The notes: a model not told the origin generated them from the sequence alone. Positions 38,902 through 48,951 are shown, counted from the stretch's first letter. The stretch is DNA of 56,176 nt from Streptomyces viridosporus (GCF_002078235.1 NZ_MSGP01000235.1:1-56176), one strand, 5' to 3'. A program made the numbers and translations.

Positions 38902-40641
38902 ATGCGTGTGCCCTACCCCCGTACGCCTCATCTCCCGTGGTCACCGGGGGCGGCGTCGGACGACATACGAGCCGGTGACCTGTCCGGGCTGCGCGGCCGC
39001 GAGGTCGTGGTCACCGAGAAGCTCGACGGGGAGAACACCACCCTCTACGCCGACGGGCTTCACGCCCGGTCGCTGGATTCCGCGCACCATCCCTCGCGGG
39101 CGTGGGTGAAGAGCCTGCAGGGGCGGATCGGCGCGGAGATCCCGCAGGGCTGGCGGGTGTGCGGCGAGAACCTCTTCGCACGGCACTCGATCGCGTACGA
39201 GGACCTGGAGAGTTGGTTCTACGGGTTCTCCGTCTGGGACGGCGGCAACCGCTGCCTGGGCTGGGACCGGACGGTCCGGTTCCTGCGGCGGCTGGGAGTT
39301 CCGGTGCCGCAGGTGCTGTGGCGGGGTGTCTTCGACGAGCGTGCGCTGCGCGCGCTGCGGCTGGACACCGCGCGCCAGGAGGGCTACGTCGTACGCACCG
39401 TCGAGGGGTTCGGCCGGCAGGAGTTCGGGCGGCGGGTGGCCAAGTGGGTGCGCAAGAGGCACGTTCGAACCGATACGCACTGGATGCACGCCGCTGTCGT
39501 GGAGAACGCTCTGGGACCGAACGCCGCGCTGTGGGCGGTGCGTTCGGGGGCGGTCGCCGACGTGCCGTCCCTGTCGGCCGCGCTGGGCGTCGCCCCGGAG
39601 GATCCGGCCGCCGCCGAGGCCGCCGTCGCCGATGTGTCCGCGAGACTGGACGTGCTGGGCCGGTCCGGGGACGCACGGCTGGAGGGCGTCCTGGCCGCGA
39701 TGCTCCACAGCACGCGCCGGGCGTGGCTCGGGCCCCGCCTCGCGGGACCGCTGGGCATGCGGAGCGCCCGCCGCACCGCAGATCTGGTCGGGCTGTCACC
39801 GAGGCTTCAGCGCCCGTACCCGGACGGCGACCGCCGGACCGGCCTGGTACGCATCGCCCTCGCCGCCGACCTGGGGGTGCTCCACGCGGTCGCGGGGGCG
39901 GTCGCGCACACCGCCGAGGCTCGTGAACAGGTCGAATGGTCCGCGCTGCACGCCGAGGACGCAGGGCTGCTCGGCGCATCGCCGCTGAAGCCGCTGCGGG
40001 CCGGGCTGCAGGACGCACTCGCCGGCCTCGGCCCCGCTGCCGCCGACCGGTGCTGGGCGGAGGCGCGGGACGCGTTCGCCGAAGGGCGGGTCGCCACCGT
40101 CGACGAGGCGGTGGCGGCAAGCTGGCGATGGCGTTCCGGGGCGTTTCCCCTGCTGATCCATCTCGTCGGGCCGTCGGGCAGCGGGAAGAGCACCTTCGCC
40201 AGGAGACTCCCCCGGACCGACTCGTGCGTCTCCCTCGACGAACTGCGCCGGGCCCGGGGCTCTCGGACCGACCAGCGGGCCAACGGGGACGTCCTGCGGG
40301 AGGGCCTGGACCGGCTCGACGCGGCGCTGGCCGGCGGCGGGACCGTGGTGTGGGACGCCACGTCCCTCAACCCGCACCAACGTTCCCTGGTACACGGGGT
40401 GGCACGGCGCCGCGACGCCCTGGTCACTCACGTGGTCGCGCTGGTCGACGAGGACGAGCTGGCACGGCGCAACGAGAGACGTGCGCACCCGGTGCCGCCC
40501 GCGGTGCTCACCTCGCAGCTGCACCGGTTCACCCCGCCCTACCCGGCCGAGGCCCACCGCACTTGGTACGTCGGAGCGGGCGGAACCGTCGACGACACCG
40601 AGGGCACGCTGGACGGCACCGTGGACGGAGGAGAGGCGTGA
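38902..40641 (+). CDS. RNA ligase fused to polynucleotide-kinase-like P-loop domain
   Basis: A 579-residue RNA-repair enzyme. Residues ~1-225 are an RNA ligase nucleotidyltransferase: motif I EKLDGEN with adenylated Lys K40, [15 protein letters not shown], motif [13 protein letters not shown], motif [12 protein letters not shown] and motif [10 protein letters not shown]. Residues ~230-415 are helical and uncharacterised. Residues ~415-579 are a kinase: Walker [10 protein letters not shown] (~422), [13 protein letters not shown] and an Arg-rich lid (RRNERRAHP), as in RNA 5'-kinases. No phosphatase domain is seen. The start [16 protein letters not shown] is taken because homologues I recall begin there; ATG 38809 would add 31 unlike residues. 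It overlaps the next gene by one base (TGATG), so the two are translationally coupled. Confidence 0.9.
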   Translation: MRVPYPRTPHLPWSPGAASDDIRAGDLSGLRGREVVVTEKLDGENTTLYADGLHARSLDSAHHPSRAWVKSLQGRIGAEIPQGWRVCGENLFARHSIAYEDLESWFYGFSVWDGGNRCLGWDRTVRFLRRLGVPVPQVLWRGVFDERALRALRLDTARQEGYVVRTVEGFGRQEFGRRVAKWVRKRHVRTDTHWMHAAVVENALGPNAALWAVRSGAVADVPSLSAALGVAPEDPAAAEAAVADVSARLDVLGRSGDARLEGVLAAMLHSTRRAWLGPRLAGPLGMRSARRTADLVGLSPRLQRPYPDGDRRTGLVRIALAADLGVLHAVAGAVAHTAEAREQVEWSALHAEDAGLLGASPLKPLRAGLQDALAGLGPAAADRCWAEARDAFAEGRVATVDEAVAASWRWRSGAFPLLIHLVGPSGSGKSTFARRLPRTDSCVSLDELRRARGSRTDQRANGDVLREGLDRLDAALAGGGTVVWDATSLNPHQRSLVHGVARRRDALVTHVVALVDEDELARRNERRAHPVPPAVLTSQLHRFTPPYPAEAHRTWYVGAGGTVDDTEGTLDGTVDGGEA

Positions 40642-43481
40642 TGCGTACGAGCGACGAGGTCTATCACCGGGTCCGTTGGGACCCGCGGTTCGATCCGGCC
40701 CGGTTCGTGCTGGGGATCACCCAGCGCGGTGCCGCCCCCAAGCGGGTCCCGCTGCCCTCGTTCGTGCCCGGCGGCGACATCCCGTGGCACCGGGTGCTGT
40801 TCGTCGAGGCGGACGGCGAGCTGGTCTGGGACCGCGCCACCGGTGTGGACCGCATCGACACGTCGGACGCCGGCCGGGTGCGGCACCCGCGCCTGCTGCG
40901 AGCGCCCTTCTTCACAGCCGGGACGCCCTACGGATGGGAACCGGCAGAGGGGTGGCGCCCCACGGACGGCGCACCCCGGACGACCGTGCCGAGCGCGGGA
41001 AGTCTGCGCGTACTCACCTGGAACACGCTGTGGGACCGGTACGACAGCGACCGCATCGACACCGCCCGGCGCCGCCCCCTGCTGCTCGCAGCCCTGGAGG
41101 ACGCCGATGCGGACGTCATCGCGCTCCAGGAGGTCGAAGCCGGTCTGCTCGCCCTGCTGCTGCGGGCGCCCTGGGTCCGCGCCGGTTACACCCTGGGCAC
41201 CGACCCGGGAGGGAAGGACGTCGAGAACAGCGGGCTCCTGCTGCTCAGCCGGCTGCCCGTACGGGAGGCGGGGCGGCACGAACTCGGACCGCACAAGGCC
41301 GTCACCGCCATCACCGTGGAGACCGGCTCCGGTCCCCTCGTGGTGGCCACGACCCATCTGAGCAGTGACCACTCCCACAACGGCCCGGCCCGGCGGCAGG
41401 CCGAACTGGGCCGACTCGCCGAGGGACTCGGCGGCGTGGACGGCGATCTGATCCTGGTCGGTGACTTCAACGACGGCGGCGACGAACCGGCTGCCGCGCT
41501 CGGGCTGCGGGACGCCTGGACGGAGGTCCACGGGCCCGGCGACCGGACGCCCACGTTCGACCCGGGCGTCAATCCGCTGGCCGCGGTGTCCTCGCTGTCC
41601 GGCCGGGCCTCCCGGCTGGACCGGATCTTCCTGCGCGCGGGGCGGGTGCGGGCGACCGGGGCCTTCCTGCGGGGCGACTCGCCCACAACGGACGGGCTCT
41701 ACGTCTCGGACCACTACGGCGTGGAGGCGGACCTTCAGCTGAGCGGTACCGGGCCCACGGGGGTCCTCGACGCCCGGCCGACAGCCCGCACCGCACTGGC
41801 GTGGATACCTCCCCAGGAGCTGTGGCCGATGCTCCAGGGCATCCGCCAGGAGCACGATCCGCAGGTCCACCGCTGGCCGCCGCACGTCAATCTGCTCTTC
41901 GGTTTCGTGCCGGAGTCCGACTTCGAGCAGGCCGCCCCGCTGCTGGCCGAAGCGGCGGCCGGCACGGCGGCCTTCACCGCTCGGCTGGACGGGGTGCACA
42001 CCTTCGGGCACCGGGACGATGCCACCGTCTGGCTCGACCCGGCGGCCGACGAAGCGCCGTGGGCAGGACTGCGCCGCGCTCTGGAGGAACGCTTTCCGCG
42101 CTGCCGCGGGCGCGCCGAGGGCTTCACCCCCCACCTCACCCTGGGTCGGACGAGGGATCCGCAGCGCCTCGCCGCCGCATGCGCCGCCCGGCTCGACGGG
42201 ATGTCGGCACGGGTGGGAGAACTGGTCCTGCTCTCCCGCCGGGGCGACGAACCGATGCGTCCACGCGCCACGATCGCGCTCGGAACGGGCGACGTACGGT
42301 GGCTGCCCGACACCCCCGATCCCGCCACCACCGAGCCGGCCGCGGAGAGCGGGGCCCGGGCCGCCCTGGCGCGCAGGACGGCGCAGCGCATCTCCGCGGC
42401 GCTGGATGACGGGGTCGTCCACATCGTCGGATCACGGCGCATGGGCTGCGCTCTGGCCGGAGCGGACCTGGACCTGGTCGCGGCGCTGCCGGGCAGCGTC
42501 GACCTGGCCGACGTCCGGGCACGGGTGACCGCCGCGCTGCCGGACGGCACCCGGGTGCGGCAGGTGACCGGCGCTCGGGTGCCGGGCCTGCGGCTACGCA
42601 CCGGTGATCTGGACGTCGACCTGGTCGTCGTCGCCACCGGAACGCTCGACCCCGGCGAAGCAGTGGCCCGCCGCGCCGAGTTGGACCAGGCGGCGGCGAT
42701 CGCCCTGAGCGCGGTGAGCGACGCGCACGCGGTACGGGCCGCGGTGGGCGACCACCACACCGCTTTCACCCGGCTCGCCAGGCAGGTGAAGGCGTGGGCC
42801 GGGGCGCGCGGCCTCGACTCGGCCCCCTTCGGCGGACTGCCGGGCCTGGCCTGGTCGGTGCTCGCGGCCCGCACGACACGCGAGGCCACGGACTCGGCCG
42901 CTCCGGACCTGCTCCGCCACTTCTTCGGCACCTGGGCCGCCTGGGACTGGAGGGACCCGGTCGGCCTCACACCCACCGGAACGGGACCGCACACGCCCGT
43001 GGCACTCATGACGCCCACCGATCCCGTCCGCAACTGCGCCGGACAGGTCGGCGCCGGCTTCCGGGACCTGCTGACCGATGAGCTCTACCGCGCCTGGACC
43101 ATCCTGGAAACGGCAGCGGATGCGGACACGAATCCCTGGCCCGAGCTGTTGTCGCCCCCCTCCCTGCACCGGCAGCACGCGGCCTGGGCGATCCTGGCCG
43201 TGCGCCCGGGCCCCGCCGAGGAGTTCGAGGAGACTTCGGGGCGCGTCCGGGGGCGTCTGCGAGCGCTGCTCACCGCTCTGGAGGACGCCGGAGCGGCGGA
43301 CGCGTACGCCTGGCCCCGCCCGTTCGAGACGGGGCCGGGATTCGTACGGTACGCAATCGGCCTCGGCCGCACCCCGCCCGATGCCGCCCGGCTCGCGGAA
43401 ATCTCCGAGGAGTGGGGCAGAGGACTGCGCGGGGTCGACGTCACGTGGGCGGAGTGCGGCACCGTACCGACCCTGCGTTGA
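40641..43481 (+). CDS. Four-domain RNA repair protein: MJ1316/DUF504, EEP, 2H, poly(A) polymerase
   Basis: A 946-residue protein. Residues ~5-80 are DUF504/MJ1316 ([38 protein letters not shown]), a predicted reader of RNA cyclic ends. Residues ~120-367 are an EEP nuclease/phosphatase: [29 protein letters not shown] and SDHYGV hold the usual catalytic residues. Residues ~375-540 are a 2H phosphoesterase with HVNLLFGF (~414) and HLTLGR (~497). Residues ~570-946 are a polymerase-beta-type nucleotidyltransferase: [17 protein letters not shown] with two Asp and [10 protein letters not shown] with the third. [15 protein letters not shown] and [15 protein letters not shown] recall the central and RNA-binding parts of eukaryotic poly(A) polymerase. 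GGAGGAGAGG precedes ATG 40641. I infer recognition, opening, trimming and re-extension of broken RNA 3' ends. Confidence 0.88.
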   Translation: MRTSDEVYHRVRWDPRFDPARFVLGITQRGAAPKRVPLPSFVPGGDIPWHRVLFVEADGELVWDRATGVDRIDTSDAGRVRHPRLLRAPFFTAGTPYGWEPAEGWRPTDGAPRTTVPSAGSLRVLTWNTLWDRYDSDRIDTARRRPLLLAALEDADADVIALQEVEAGLLALLLRAPWVRAGYTLGTDPGGKDVENSGLLLLSRLPVREAGRHELGPHKAVTAITVETGSGPLVVATTHLSSDHSHNGPARRQAELGRLAEGLGGVDGDLILVGDFNDGGDEPAAALGLRDAWTEVHGPGDRTPTFDPGVNPLAAVSSLSGRASRLDRIFLRAGRVRATGAFLRGDSPTTDGLYVSDHYGVEADLQLSGTGPTGVLDARPTARTALAWIPPQELWPMLQGIRQEHDPQVHRWPPHVNLLFGFVPESDFEQAAPLLAEAAAGTAAFTARLDGVHTFGHRDDATVWLDPAADEAPWAGLRRALEERFPRCRGRAEGFTPHLTLGRTRDPQRLAAACAARLDGMSARVGELVLLSRRGDEPMRPRATIALGTGDVRWLPDTPDPATTEPAAESGARAALARRTAQRISAALDDGVVHIVGSRRMGCALAGADLDLVAALPGSVDLADVRARVTAALPDGTRVRQVTGARVPGLRLRTGDLDVDLVVVATGTLDPGEAVARRAELDQAAAIALSAVSDAHAVRAAVGDHHTAFTRLARQVKAWAGARGLDSAPFGGLPGLAWSVLAARTTREATDSAAPDLLRHFFGTWAAWDWRDPVGLTPTGTGPHTPVALMTPTDPVRNCAGQVGAGFRDLLTDELYRAWTILETAADADTNPWPELLSPPSLHRQHAAWAILAVRPGPAEEFEETSGRVRGRLRALLTALEDAGAADAYAWPRPFETGPGFVRYAIGLGRTPPDAARLAEISEEWGRGLRGVDVTWAECGTVPTLR

Positions 43482-43504
43482 CCGGTTGACCGGGGGATGG
43501 TGCG

Positions 43505-43801
43505 TCAAGGCGCTGTCATGGTGTCGCGCTCATCGGCCAACGCGGCTGTACGGGAACTGACTTCGGCCTCCAGCGCGGCGGCTGGCGTCCGCCGTGCGCC
43601 TTCCCGGACGATCTCGTCCAGCAGTGAGCTGCCACTTGGCGTGGTGCCGTCCTCGTCGACTACCGCGAGCACGGGCACATCTCTCCGACCGACGCGGCAA
43701 CGCCGGCCTTGCTCGATGACCTGTCGATCGACCCGTCGGGAGGCACGCCCGCTTCCGTCAGGGCTGATCCACAGGTACCGAGCACTGCTCCACCTCGACA
43801 A
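43505..43801 (-). pseudogene. IS256-type transposase N-terminal fragment
   Basis: The minus strand reads SSLLDEIVREGARRTPAAAL, then EAEV and ALADERD before an early stop. IS256-family transposases begin with LLDEIVREGARRMLAAALEAEVxxYIxxLADERDE. The key DDE residues are absent. It is a short relic directly downstream of the RNA-repair operon. Confidence 0.7.
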
Positions 43802-43827
43802 ATGTCCCGACGGAAATGTCCCGACGG
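43800..43827. repeat. Tandem 14-bp repeat
   Basis: AAATGTCCCGACGG occurs twice head to tail, at 43800-43813 and 43814-43827, just before a strong hairpin. It may be a duplicated insertion-sequence edge or a binding site pair. Confidence 0.6.
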
Positions 43828-43840
43828 AGTCGAGCTCAGG

Positions 43841-43877
43841 ACGAAGGGACCGACAGCTCGGCGGTCGGTCCCTTCGT
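43841..43877. terminator. Hairpin terminator after sigma factor gene
   Basis: ACGAAGGGACCGAC at 43841-43854 and GTCGGTCCCTTCGT at 43864-43877 form a perfect 14-bp stem with a 9-base loop. It lies ~47 bases beyond the minus-strand sigma factor stop and may serve both directions. Confidence 0.8.
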
Positions 43878-43923
43878 GGTCTTCCGATTCAGGTGGTGCG
43901 CCGGTCGGCTGTGGCGTCGACGG

Positions 43924-44517
43924 TCAGGCTGCGGTGTCTCTCCGGGTGTGCTGCTCGGCGTCGCGGAGCGATTCGATCAGGGAGATGCGCGCGCGGGCCA
44001 CCCGGGAACGCACCGTTCCTATGGGGCAGTTGCTGAACAGCGCCGCTTCCGCGTAGGGCACCCCGAGTAACTGGGTGAGGACAAAAGCCTCGCGGCGTTC
44101 GTCGGGCAGGTCGGCCAGCAGGTCGGCGAGGGCGATGCCGTCGTCGAATCCGGGCAGGTTGTGCGGCTGGGCGCGTTCGGCCGCGGCCTGCCAGTCGTCG
44201 GTGTCCGACAGCCGAGGCCGGGTGGCGGTGTACCGGAAGCTGTCGACCACCGCGCGGCGAGCGATGGTCAGCAGCCAGGAGCGGGCCGAGGAGCGGCCTT
44301 CGAAACGATGCAGGCTGCCGAGCGCCCGCAGGAAGGTGTCCTGGGTCAGGTCGTCGGCGGACTGGGGGTCGACACCGAGACTGGTCACGTACCGGCGGAC
44401 GTCTCGGTGCAGGGCCCGGACGAAGCGCTCGGCGGCCTCGGCGTCACCAGTGCGGGCAGCGAGCGCCCAGACCGTCGCCGAGTCGTCGGGCGAGATGGGC
44501 AGGGCAGGAGCGGTCAT
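43924..44517 (-). CDS. ECF RNA polymerase sigma factor
   Basis: A 197-residue sigma-70 family factor of the extracytoplasmic-function type. Region 2 holds DVRRYVTSLGVDPQSADDLT and DTFLRALGSLHRFEGRSSAR, then SWLLTIARRAVVDSFRY. Region 4 has LADLPDERREAFVLTQLLGV, PYAEAALFSNCPIGTVRSRV, ARARISL. In region 4 the helix-turn-helix carries a Cys (NCPIGTVRSR), as in several Streptomyces ECF factors. No anti-sigma gene of the classic zinc type follows. The gene upstream encodes a membrane protein that may fill that role. ATG 44517 has GAAGGACG. It ends at a strong hairpin. Confidence 0.93.
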   Translation of the reverse strand: MTAPALPISPDDSATVWALAARTGDAEAAERFVRALHRDVRRYVTSLGVDPQSADDLTQDTFLRALGSLHRFEGRSSARSWLLTIARRAVVDSFRYTATRPRLSDTDDWQAAAERAQPHNLPGFDDGIALADLLADLPDERREAFVLTQLLGVPYAEAALFSNCPIGTVRSRVARARISLIESLRDAEQHTRRDTAA

Positions 44518-44681
44518 GTGGCGTCCTTCTCGGGAGTCCGGACCCGGCGGCGAACGGCGGCGGGCCCGGTGACGGCGTGCGACCACGCAGGGGTGAGCGA
44601 GGTACGACCGCACGGAGGCGTACGGCCGATGCCCGAGCCGCCTGGGCGCGGGGAGCCTCGGCGGCACCGGGAAACCGGCTG

Positions 44682-45326
44682 TCAGGTGACAGCGGTTGCG
44701 GTGGGCGGGCCCCGAGAAGTGATGGTGTGGACGAGGAGGAACTGCCGTGGTGCGCGGGCCGATCGGTCTCGCTGGGGGCGGACGCCCGGACGGTGCGGCG
44801 GTGTGGGCAGCAGGAGCGGCAGCCGCAGCGGTGCGACGAACCACCCGGCGAGTGTCCGCAGGATGCGGAAGGCGGCGCGTTCGCCGTAGCCGAGCCACAG
44901 GCCGCACAGCAGCACCACCAGTACGTGGGCCGCGAACATGCCGACCGACGAGATGCCGGCCGTGTCGCTGCCCATGTGATCCAGGTGTGCCACGTGTTCC
45001 AGCGGCGTGCCGTGTGCCCTGGCGGGGTGACGAGTGGTGGGCCGGGCCAGGTGCGGCTCGTGGCGCTGCGCGATCGCCTGGGCCAGCGAGTACCACGTGT
45101 GCAGGACTGCCTGGGTGGCCATCGCGACGGAGACGACCAGGAGGAGCCCACGCTCTCGTCCGGCCAGGCACCAGGTGGCTCCGCCGACCGTTACGGCCGC
45201 TGCGGCGACGGCCCACCACGGCACGGCGGAGCCGGACACCGTTCCGTGCCCCAGGGCGGCGAGCAGCGCACAGACGGCCGCGAACACCGCGGCCCGTACC
45301 GCGCGACAGCACCACCCAGCAGTCAT
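44682..45326 (-). CDS. Membrane protein upstream of sigma factor
   Basis: A 214-residue protein with about four to five hydrophobic helices (AAVFAAVCALLAALGHG, VPWWAVAAAAVTVGGATWCLAG, GLLLVVSVAMATQAVLHTWY, VGMFAAHVLVVLLCGLWLG, FVAPLRLPLLLPTPP). A His/Met-rich loop, LEHVAHLDHMGSDTAGISSV, lies between helices and could bind metal. I do not recognise a named family. It is 164 bases upstream of the ECF sigma gene on the same strand, so co-transcription and a sensing or anti-sigma role are possible. The start ATG 45326 has only a weak ribosome binding site. Confidence 0.65.
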   Translation of the reverse strand: MTAGWCCRAVRAAVFAAVCALLAALGHGTVSGSAVPWWAVAAAAVTVGGATWCLAGRERGLLLVVSVAMATQAVLHTWYSLAQAIAQRHEPHLARPTTRHPARAHGTPLEHVAHLDHMGSDTAGISSVGMFAAHVLVVLLCGLWLGYGERAAFRILRTLAGWFVAPLRLPLLLPTPPHRPGVRPQRDRSARAPRQFLLVHTITSRGPPTATAVT

Positions 45327-45598
45327 GGCGGGCTCATCCTCGCATCCGTGCTTCTCGCTTCGCGGCTGTTCCTGCCGGATCAGTACGGAGGGTGGCCGAA
45401 AACCCGACTCACCCCCGCCCCTGTGAATCAACTCACAGTACTGACAAGGAACTTGAGGAGGGATGGAGCCGACGCGGTCGGCGCCGTCCGTCGTCGACCG
45501 CCGGGAACCGCCTGCCGGAAGCAGCCGACTTCTCAGAGGAAGGTGAGTGACAGGAGACGACGACCGGGGCCGACGGGCCCAAGAGGAGGCCGAGCGTC

Positions 45599-46339
45599 AT
45601 GAAGTGGTACGAGGACGATTCCCTGTGGTCCGACTTCGCGCCCACGATGTTCTCCCCGGAGCGTGCGGAGTCCGTCGCGGAGCTGGTGGCCACCTCGCCC
45701 CTCCTGCGCTTCCCGCCCGGATCGCGGGTGCTCGACCTGTGCTGCGGTCCCGGTCTGTTCCTGGTGCCGCTGGCCGGGCAGGGCTTCGACGTCACGGGTG
45801 TCGACCTCAGTGAGGCGATGCTGGACCGGGCGAGGAGCGCGTGCGAGGAGGCCGGAGCCGACGTGCGGCTGGTACGGGCGGACATGCTCACCTACACGGC
45901 CCCCGAAGCATTCGATGTTGTCCTGAACATGTTCACGTCCTTCGGGTACTTCGACGACCCGGAGGACAACCTCCAGGTTCTCCGCAACGCCTGGAAGAGC
46001 CTCGCCCCTGACGGGCAGCTCCTCGTCGACGTCATGGGCAAGGAGGTCCTGGCCGGCTGGATCGGGCGTCCTCAGGCCGTCGACCTGCCGGACGGCTCGT
46101 ACGTCGTCCAGCGGGACGTCGTCTTCGACAGCTGGCGGAAGCTGCGGACCGACTGGACGTTGGTGCGGGGCACGTCGGCGCGCACGGCGTCCCTGACGTC
46201 CTGGCTCTACAGCGCCGCCGAGCTGCACGACCTGTTCGTGGCTGCCGGGTTCGCGGAGGTGGAGTGCTTCGGCGGCTTCGACGGTTCCGCGTACGACCAC
46301 CACTCACGGCGGCTGATCGTTCGGGGGCGCAAGAAATGA
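45599..46339 (+). CDS. Class I SAM-dependent methyltransferase
   Basis: A 246-residue Rossmann-fold methyltransferase. Motif I is VLDLCCGPGLFLVPLA, motif post-I GVDLSEAMLDRAR, motif II region FDVVLNMFTSFGYFDD, and motif III LAPDGQLLVDVMG. The C-terminal sheet (SLTSWLYSAAELHDLFVAAG) is typical of small-molecule methyltransferases. The start has GAGGAGG about 11 bases upstream. It lies 160 bases before the PLP enzyme on the same strand and may be the first gene of the putative biosynthetic operon. Confidence 0.9.
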   Translation: MKWYEDDSLWSDFAPTMFSPERAESVAELVATSPLLRFPPGSRVLDLCCGPGLFLVPLAGQGFDVTGVDLSEAMLDRARSACEEAGADVRLVRADMLTYTAPEAFDVVLNMFTSFGYFDDPEDNLQVLRNAWKSLAPDGQLLVDVMGKEVLAGWIGRPQAVDLPDGSYVVQRDVVFDSWRKLRTDWTLVRGTSARTASLTSWLYSAAELHDLFVAAGFAEVECFGGFDGSAYDHHSRRLIVRGRKK

Positions 46340-46498
46340 CGCGGGCCGTGACGTCCGCCCGCGTCGCGCCACGGGCGGGTACGGCCGCGCGTGGTCCACC
46401 GAGCCCCGGCACGGGCGGCAACCGAACGCGCACGCATCCACTGCCGTCCGCTCGTGGCCAACTGTTCGGCGCCCGTATCACTGGAGGACCGGTACGAC

Positions 46499-47728
46499 AT
46501 GCCACCGCACCACGAGAACCACGACCGCACGCGTATCCTCGCAGCAGCGGCCCGACCGCCGGAACGCGACCCGTGGGCGGTGCCCGGGGAAGCACGGACG
46601 GCCGTCGCCGCTTCACGGTCGCCCACCGCCACGGCCGAATCGACCGCACCGGTGCACGACCACATCACCGATGCCATCAAGGCACCCGCCCTGATCCGGC
46701 TCGGGGACAATGTCGTGCTCGCCCGCTTCGAGACGATGAAGGTCTACGCGGCGCTGGGCGCCGTCCGCACGCTGCTGCGCCGTGGACGCGTCGTCCCCGG
46801 ACAGACGCTCGTCGACAGTTCGAGCGGCATCTACGCCCTGGCACTCGCGATGGCCTGCCATCGCTACGGCCTGCGGTGCCACATCGTGGCCTCCACGACG
46901 GTCGACTCGGTCATGCGGGCCCAGCTGGAGGTGCTCGGCGCGACGGTCGACCAGATGCCTCCGTCCCGGAACCTCAAGCTCGACCAGGAACGCCGCGTAC
47001 GCCATGTGCGAAAGCTGCTGGCCGCCCGCCCCGACTTCCACTGGATGCGGCAGTACCACGACTCCGTCCACTACGTCGGCTACCGGGAGTTCGCGGACCT
47101 CGTCACCGGGACATTGGCCGACGTACCCCTGACCGTCGTCGGCGCGGTCGGCACCGGCGCCTCCACCGGTGGACTGGTGCAGGCCCTGCGCGAGACGGGA
47201 CGGGCGGTACGCCTGGTCGGGATCCAGCCGTTCGGCAGCGTCACCTTCGGCAGTGAGCGGTTCAGCGACCCCGAGGCGATCATCGCGGGCATCGGGAGTT
47301 CCATACCCTTCGACAACGTCCGGCACGAGCTGTACGACACCGTGCACTGGGTGGACTTCCGGCACGCCATGGCCGGCGCCGTCGGCCTCCTGCGGCAGCA
47401 CGCGGTCTTCGCGGGTCTGTCCACCGGAGCCGCGCACCTGGTCGCCTCGTGGGAGACGGACCGCGATCCCGAACGTCTCCACCTCGTCCTGGGCGCGGAC
47501 ACCGGCCACCGCTACGCCGAACGGGTCTTCGCCCGGCACACCGAGGCAGAGGACATGCGGGCGCTCCGGCCGCGCCGCATCCGTGCGCTCGGCGAACTGC
47601 GGCCGCCCTGGTCGGTGATGGAGTGGGCCCGGCGGCCCGATCCGGGGAACTTCCGGCCGGACCGGTGCCCCGACGAGGACAGCGCCGACACCGCCGGACA
47701 CGTCTCGTCCACGGAGGTGACGCCATGA
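46499..47728 (+). CDS. PLP-dependent fold type II enzyme (cysteine synthase-like)
   Basis: A 409-residue enzyme of the tryptophan synthase beta/cysteine synthase fold. The PLP Lys is K81 in RFETMKVYAALGA. The substrate loop is DSSSGIYALALAMA in place of the usual TSGNTG. ASTTVDSVMRAQLEVLGATV follows, and the phosphate-binding loop is GAVGTGASTGGL. A late FAGLSTGAAHL takes the family's usual Ser position. The altered loops suggest a specialised beta-replacement or non-protein amino acid synthase. ATG 46499 has GGAGG 11 bases upstream. The stop overlaps the ATP-grasp start (ATGA). Together with the ligase and exporter it suggests an amino-acid-derived product. Confidence 0.88.
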   Translation: MPPHHENHDRTRILAAAARPPERDPWAVPGEARTAVAASRSPTATAESTAPVHDHITDAIKAPALIRLGDNVVLARFETMKVYAALGAVRTLLRRGRVVPGQTLVDSSSGIYALALAMACHRYGLRCHIVASTTVDSVMRAQLEVLGATVDQMPPSRNLKLDQERRVRHVRKLLAARPDFHWMRQYHDSVHYVGYREFADLVTGTLADVPLTVVGAVGTGASTGGLVQALRETGRAVRLVGIQPFGSVTFGSERFSDPEAIIAGIGSSIPFDNVRHELYDTVHWVDFRHAMAGAVGLLRQHAVFAGLSTGAAHLVASWETDRDPERLHLVLGADTGHRYAERVFARHTEAEDMRALRPRRIRALGELRPPWSVMEWARRPDPGNFRPDRCPDEDSADTAGHVSSTEVTP

Positions 47729-48951
47729 CCATCGCAGCACTGGAATCGCTGTCCTTCGGTCTGGGCCGCATGGTCGCGGCGGCAGCCGACGCCGGGCACC
47801 GGCTGTGCCTGCTCACCGCGGACCGGTCCGTGTACCGCCATGAACTCGACACCCTGCCCGGGGACGCGCTGACCGTCATCGACGTCGACACGTTCGACGA
47901 GACGGCTACCCGGCGCGCGCTGGCAGCCCTGCCTGACCTGGCCGCGCTGCTCAACACCACCGACACCTGGAGCGTGCCGGCCGCCGACCTCGCTGCCGAG
48001 TTCGGGCTGCCCGGCCCGGACCCGGAAACGGTGCGGCTGCTCCGCGACAAGTACAGGGTGCGCGACCTCCTGCACCGCCGGGGACTGAGCCGGAGCGGTG
48101 CCGTGCGCGTGGCGCCGAGGCCGGACAGCGCCGAGGACATCTGCCGTGCGGTCGGTCTCCCGGCGGTGCTCAAGGACAGCGCGGGGACCTCCTCGCGGAA
48201 CGTGTGGATCGCCCACGACGAGGAAGCACTGCGCGGTGCTCTCGCCGACGCCGGCCGGCAGCAGCTGATGGGTGACCTCTTCGCGGAGGCGTTCCTGTCC
48301 GGGCCGCTGTACAGCGCGGAGACGCTCAGCTGGGACGGCACCACGAGACTGCTGGGCGTCCTCAGCCGGCAGACGTCCCGGCAGCCGGCCGTGCGGGAGG
48401 AGGCCGCCGCCTTCCCCGTCGCTCTGCCCCAGGCCGAGTCGGATGCGATCGAGCGGTGGGTCGGGGACGTTCTGCACGCGACGGGCCACCACAGCGGCTT
48501 CGCCCACGTGGAGTTCGTCGTCACCTCCACCGGACCGGAGCTGGTCGAGATCAACCGCAGGATCGGCGGAGCGCTGGTGGGGGAGGTCCTGTGCCGCTCG
48601 CTCGGCACCAACGTGTACACCGCCATGATGGAGGAGGCGCTGGGCTCACGGCCGCGCCTCATGGACGCGCCGCTCGAGCACGACGGACCCGCACACGCTT
48701 TCGTCCTCGTCTACGCGGACCGGCCGGGCGTCCTCAAGGGCTGGCACGGGCTGGAGGAACTCGCGGCCTTCCCCGGAGAGGTGCGCTGGTACCCGACCAG
48801 GGCACCGGGGGACGTCCTGCCCCCTGTGGGTGACCAGCGCGGCTGCACCGGCATCGTGCTGGCCGAGGCCGCCACGGCGGAGCTGGCGCAGCACCGGGCG
48901 TGGAGCGCGGCCGTCCGCGTGTGGCCCGTCGTCGCCGACGATGGGCCGTAG
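47725..48951 (+). CDS. ATP-grasp ligase
   Basis: A 408-residue ATP-grasp enzyme of the carboxylate-amine ligase type. The N-terminal ~110 residues are the pre-ATP-grasp fold. Then DKYRVRDLLHRRGLSR and AVLKDSAGTSSRNVWIAHDE form the ATP lid, and HVEFVVTSTGPELVEINRRIGG is the Mg-binding E..E-x-N motif near residue 274. Such stand-alone enzymes join amino acids into dipeptides or add amines to acids. GGAGGTGACGCC precedes ATG 47725, which overlaps the PLP-enzyme stop. It overlaps the exporter gene by 11 bases. Confidence 0.92.
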   Translation: MTIAALESLSFGLGRMVAAAADAGHRLCLLTADRSVYRHELDTLPGDALTVIDVDTFDETATRRALAALPDLAALLNTTDTWSVPAADLAAEFGLPGPDPETVRLLRDKYRVRDLLHRRGLSRSGAVRVAPRPDSAEDICRAVGLPAVLKDSAGTSSRNVWIAHDEEALRGALADAGRQQLMGDLFAEAFLSGPLYSAETLSWDGTTRLLGVLSRQTSRQPAVREEAAAFPVALPQAESDAIERWVGDVLHATGHHSGFAHVEFVVTSTGPELVEINRRIGGALVGEVLCRSLGTNVYTAMMEEALGSRPRLMDAPLEHDGPAHAFVLVYADRPGVLKGWHGLEELAAFPGEVRWYPTRAPGDVLPPVGDQRGCTGIVLAEAATAELAQHRAWSAAVRVWPVVADDGP

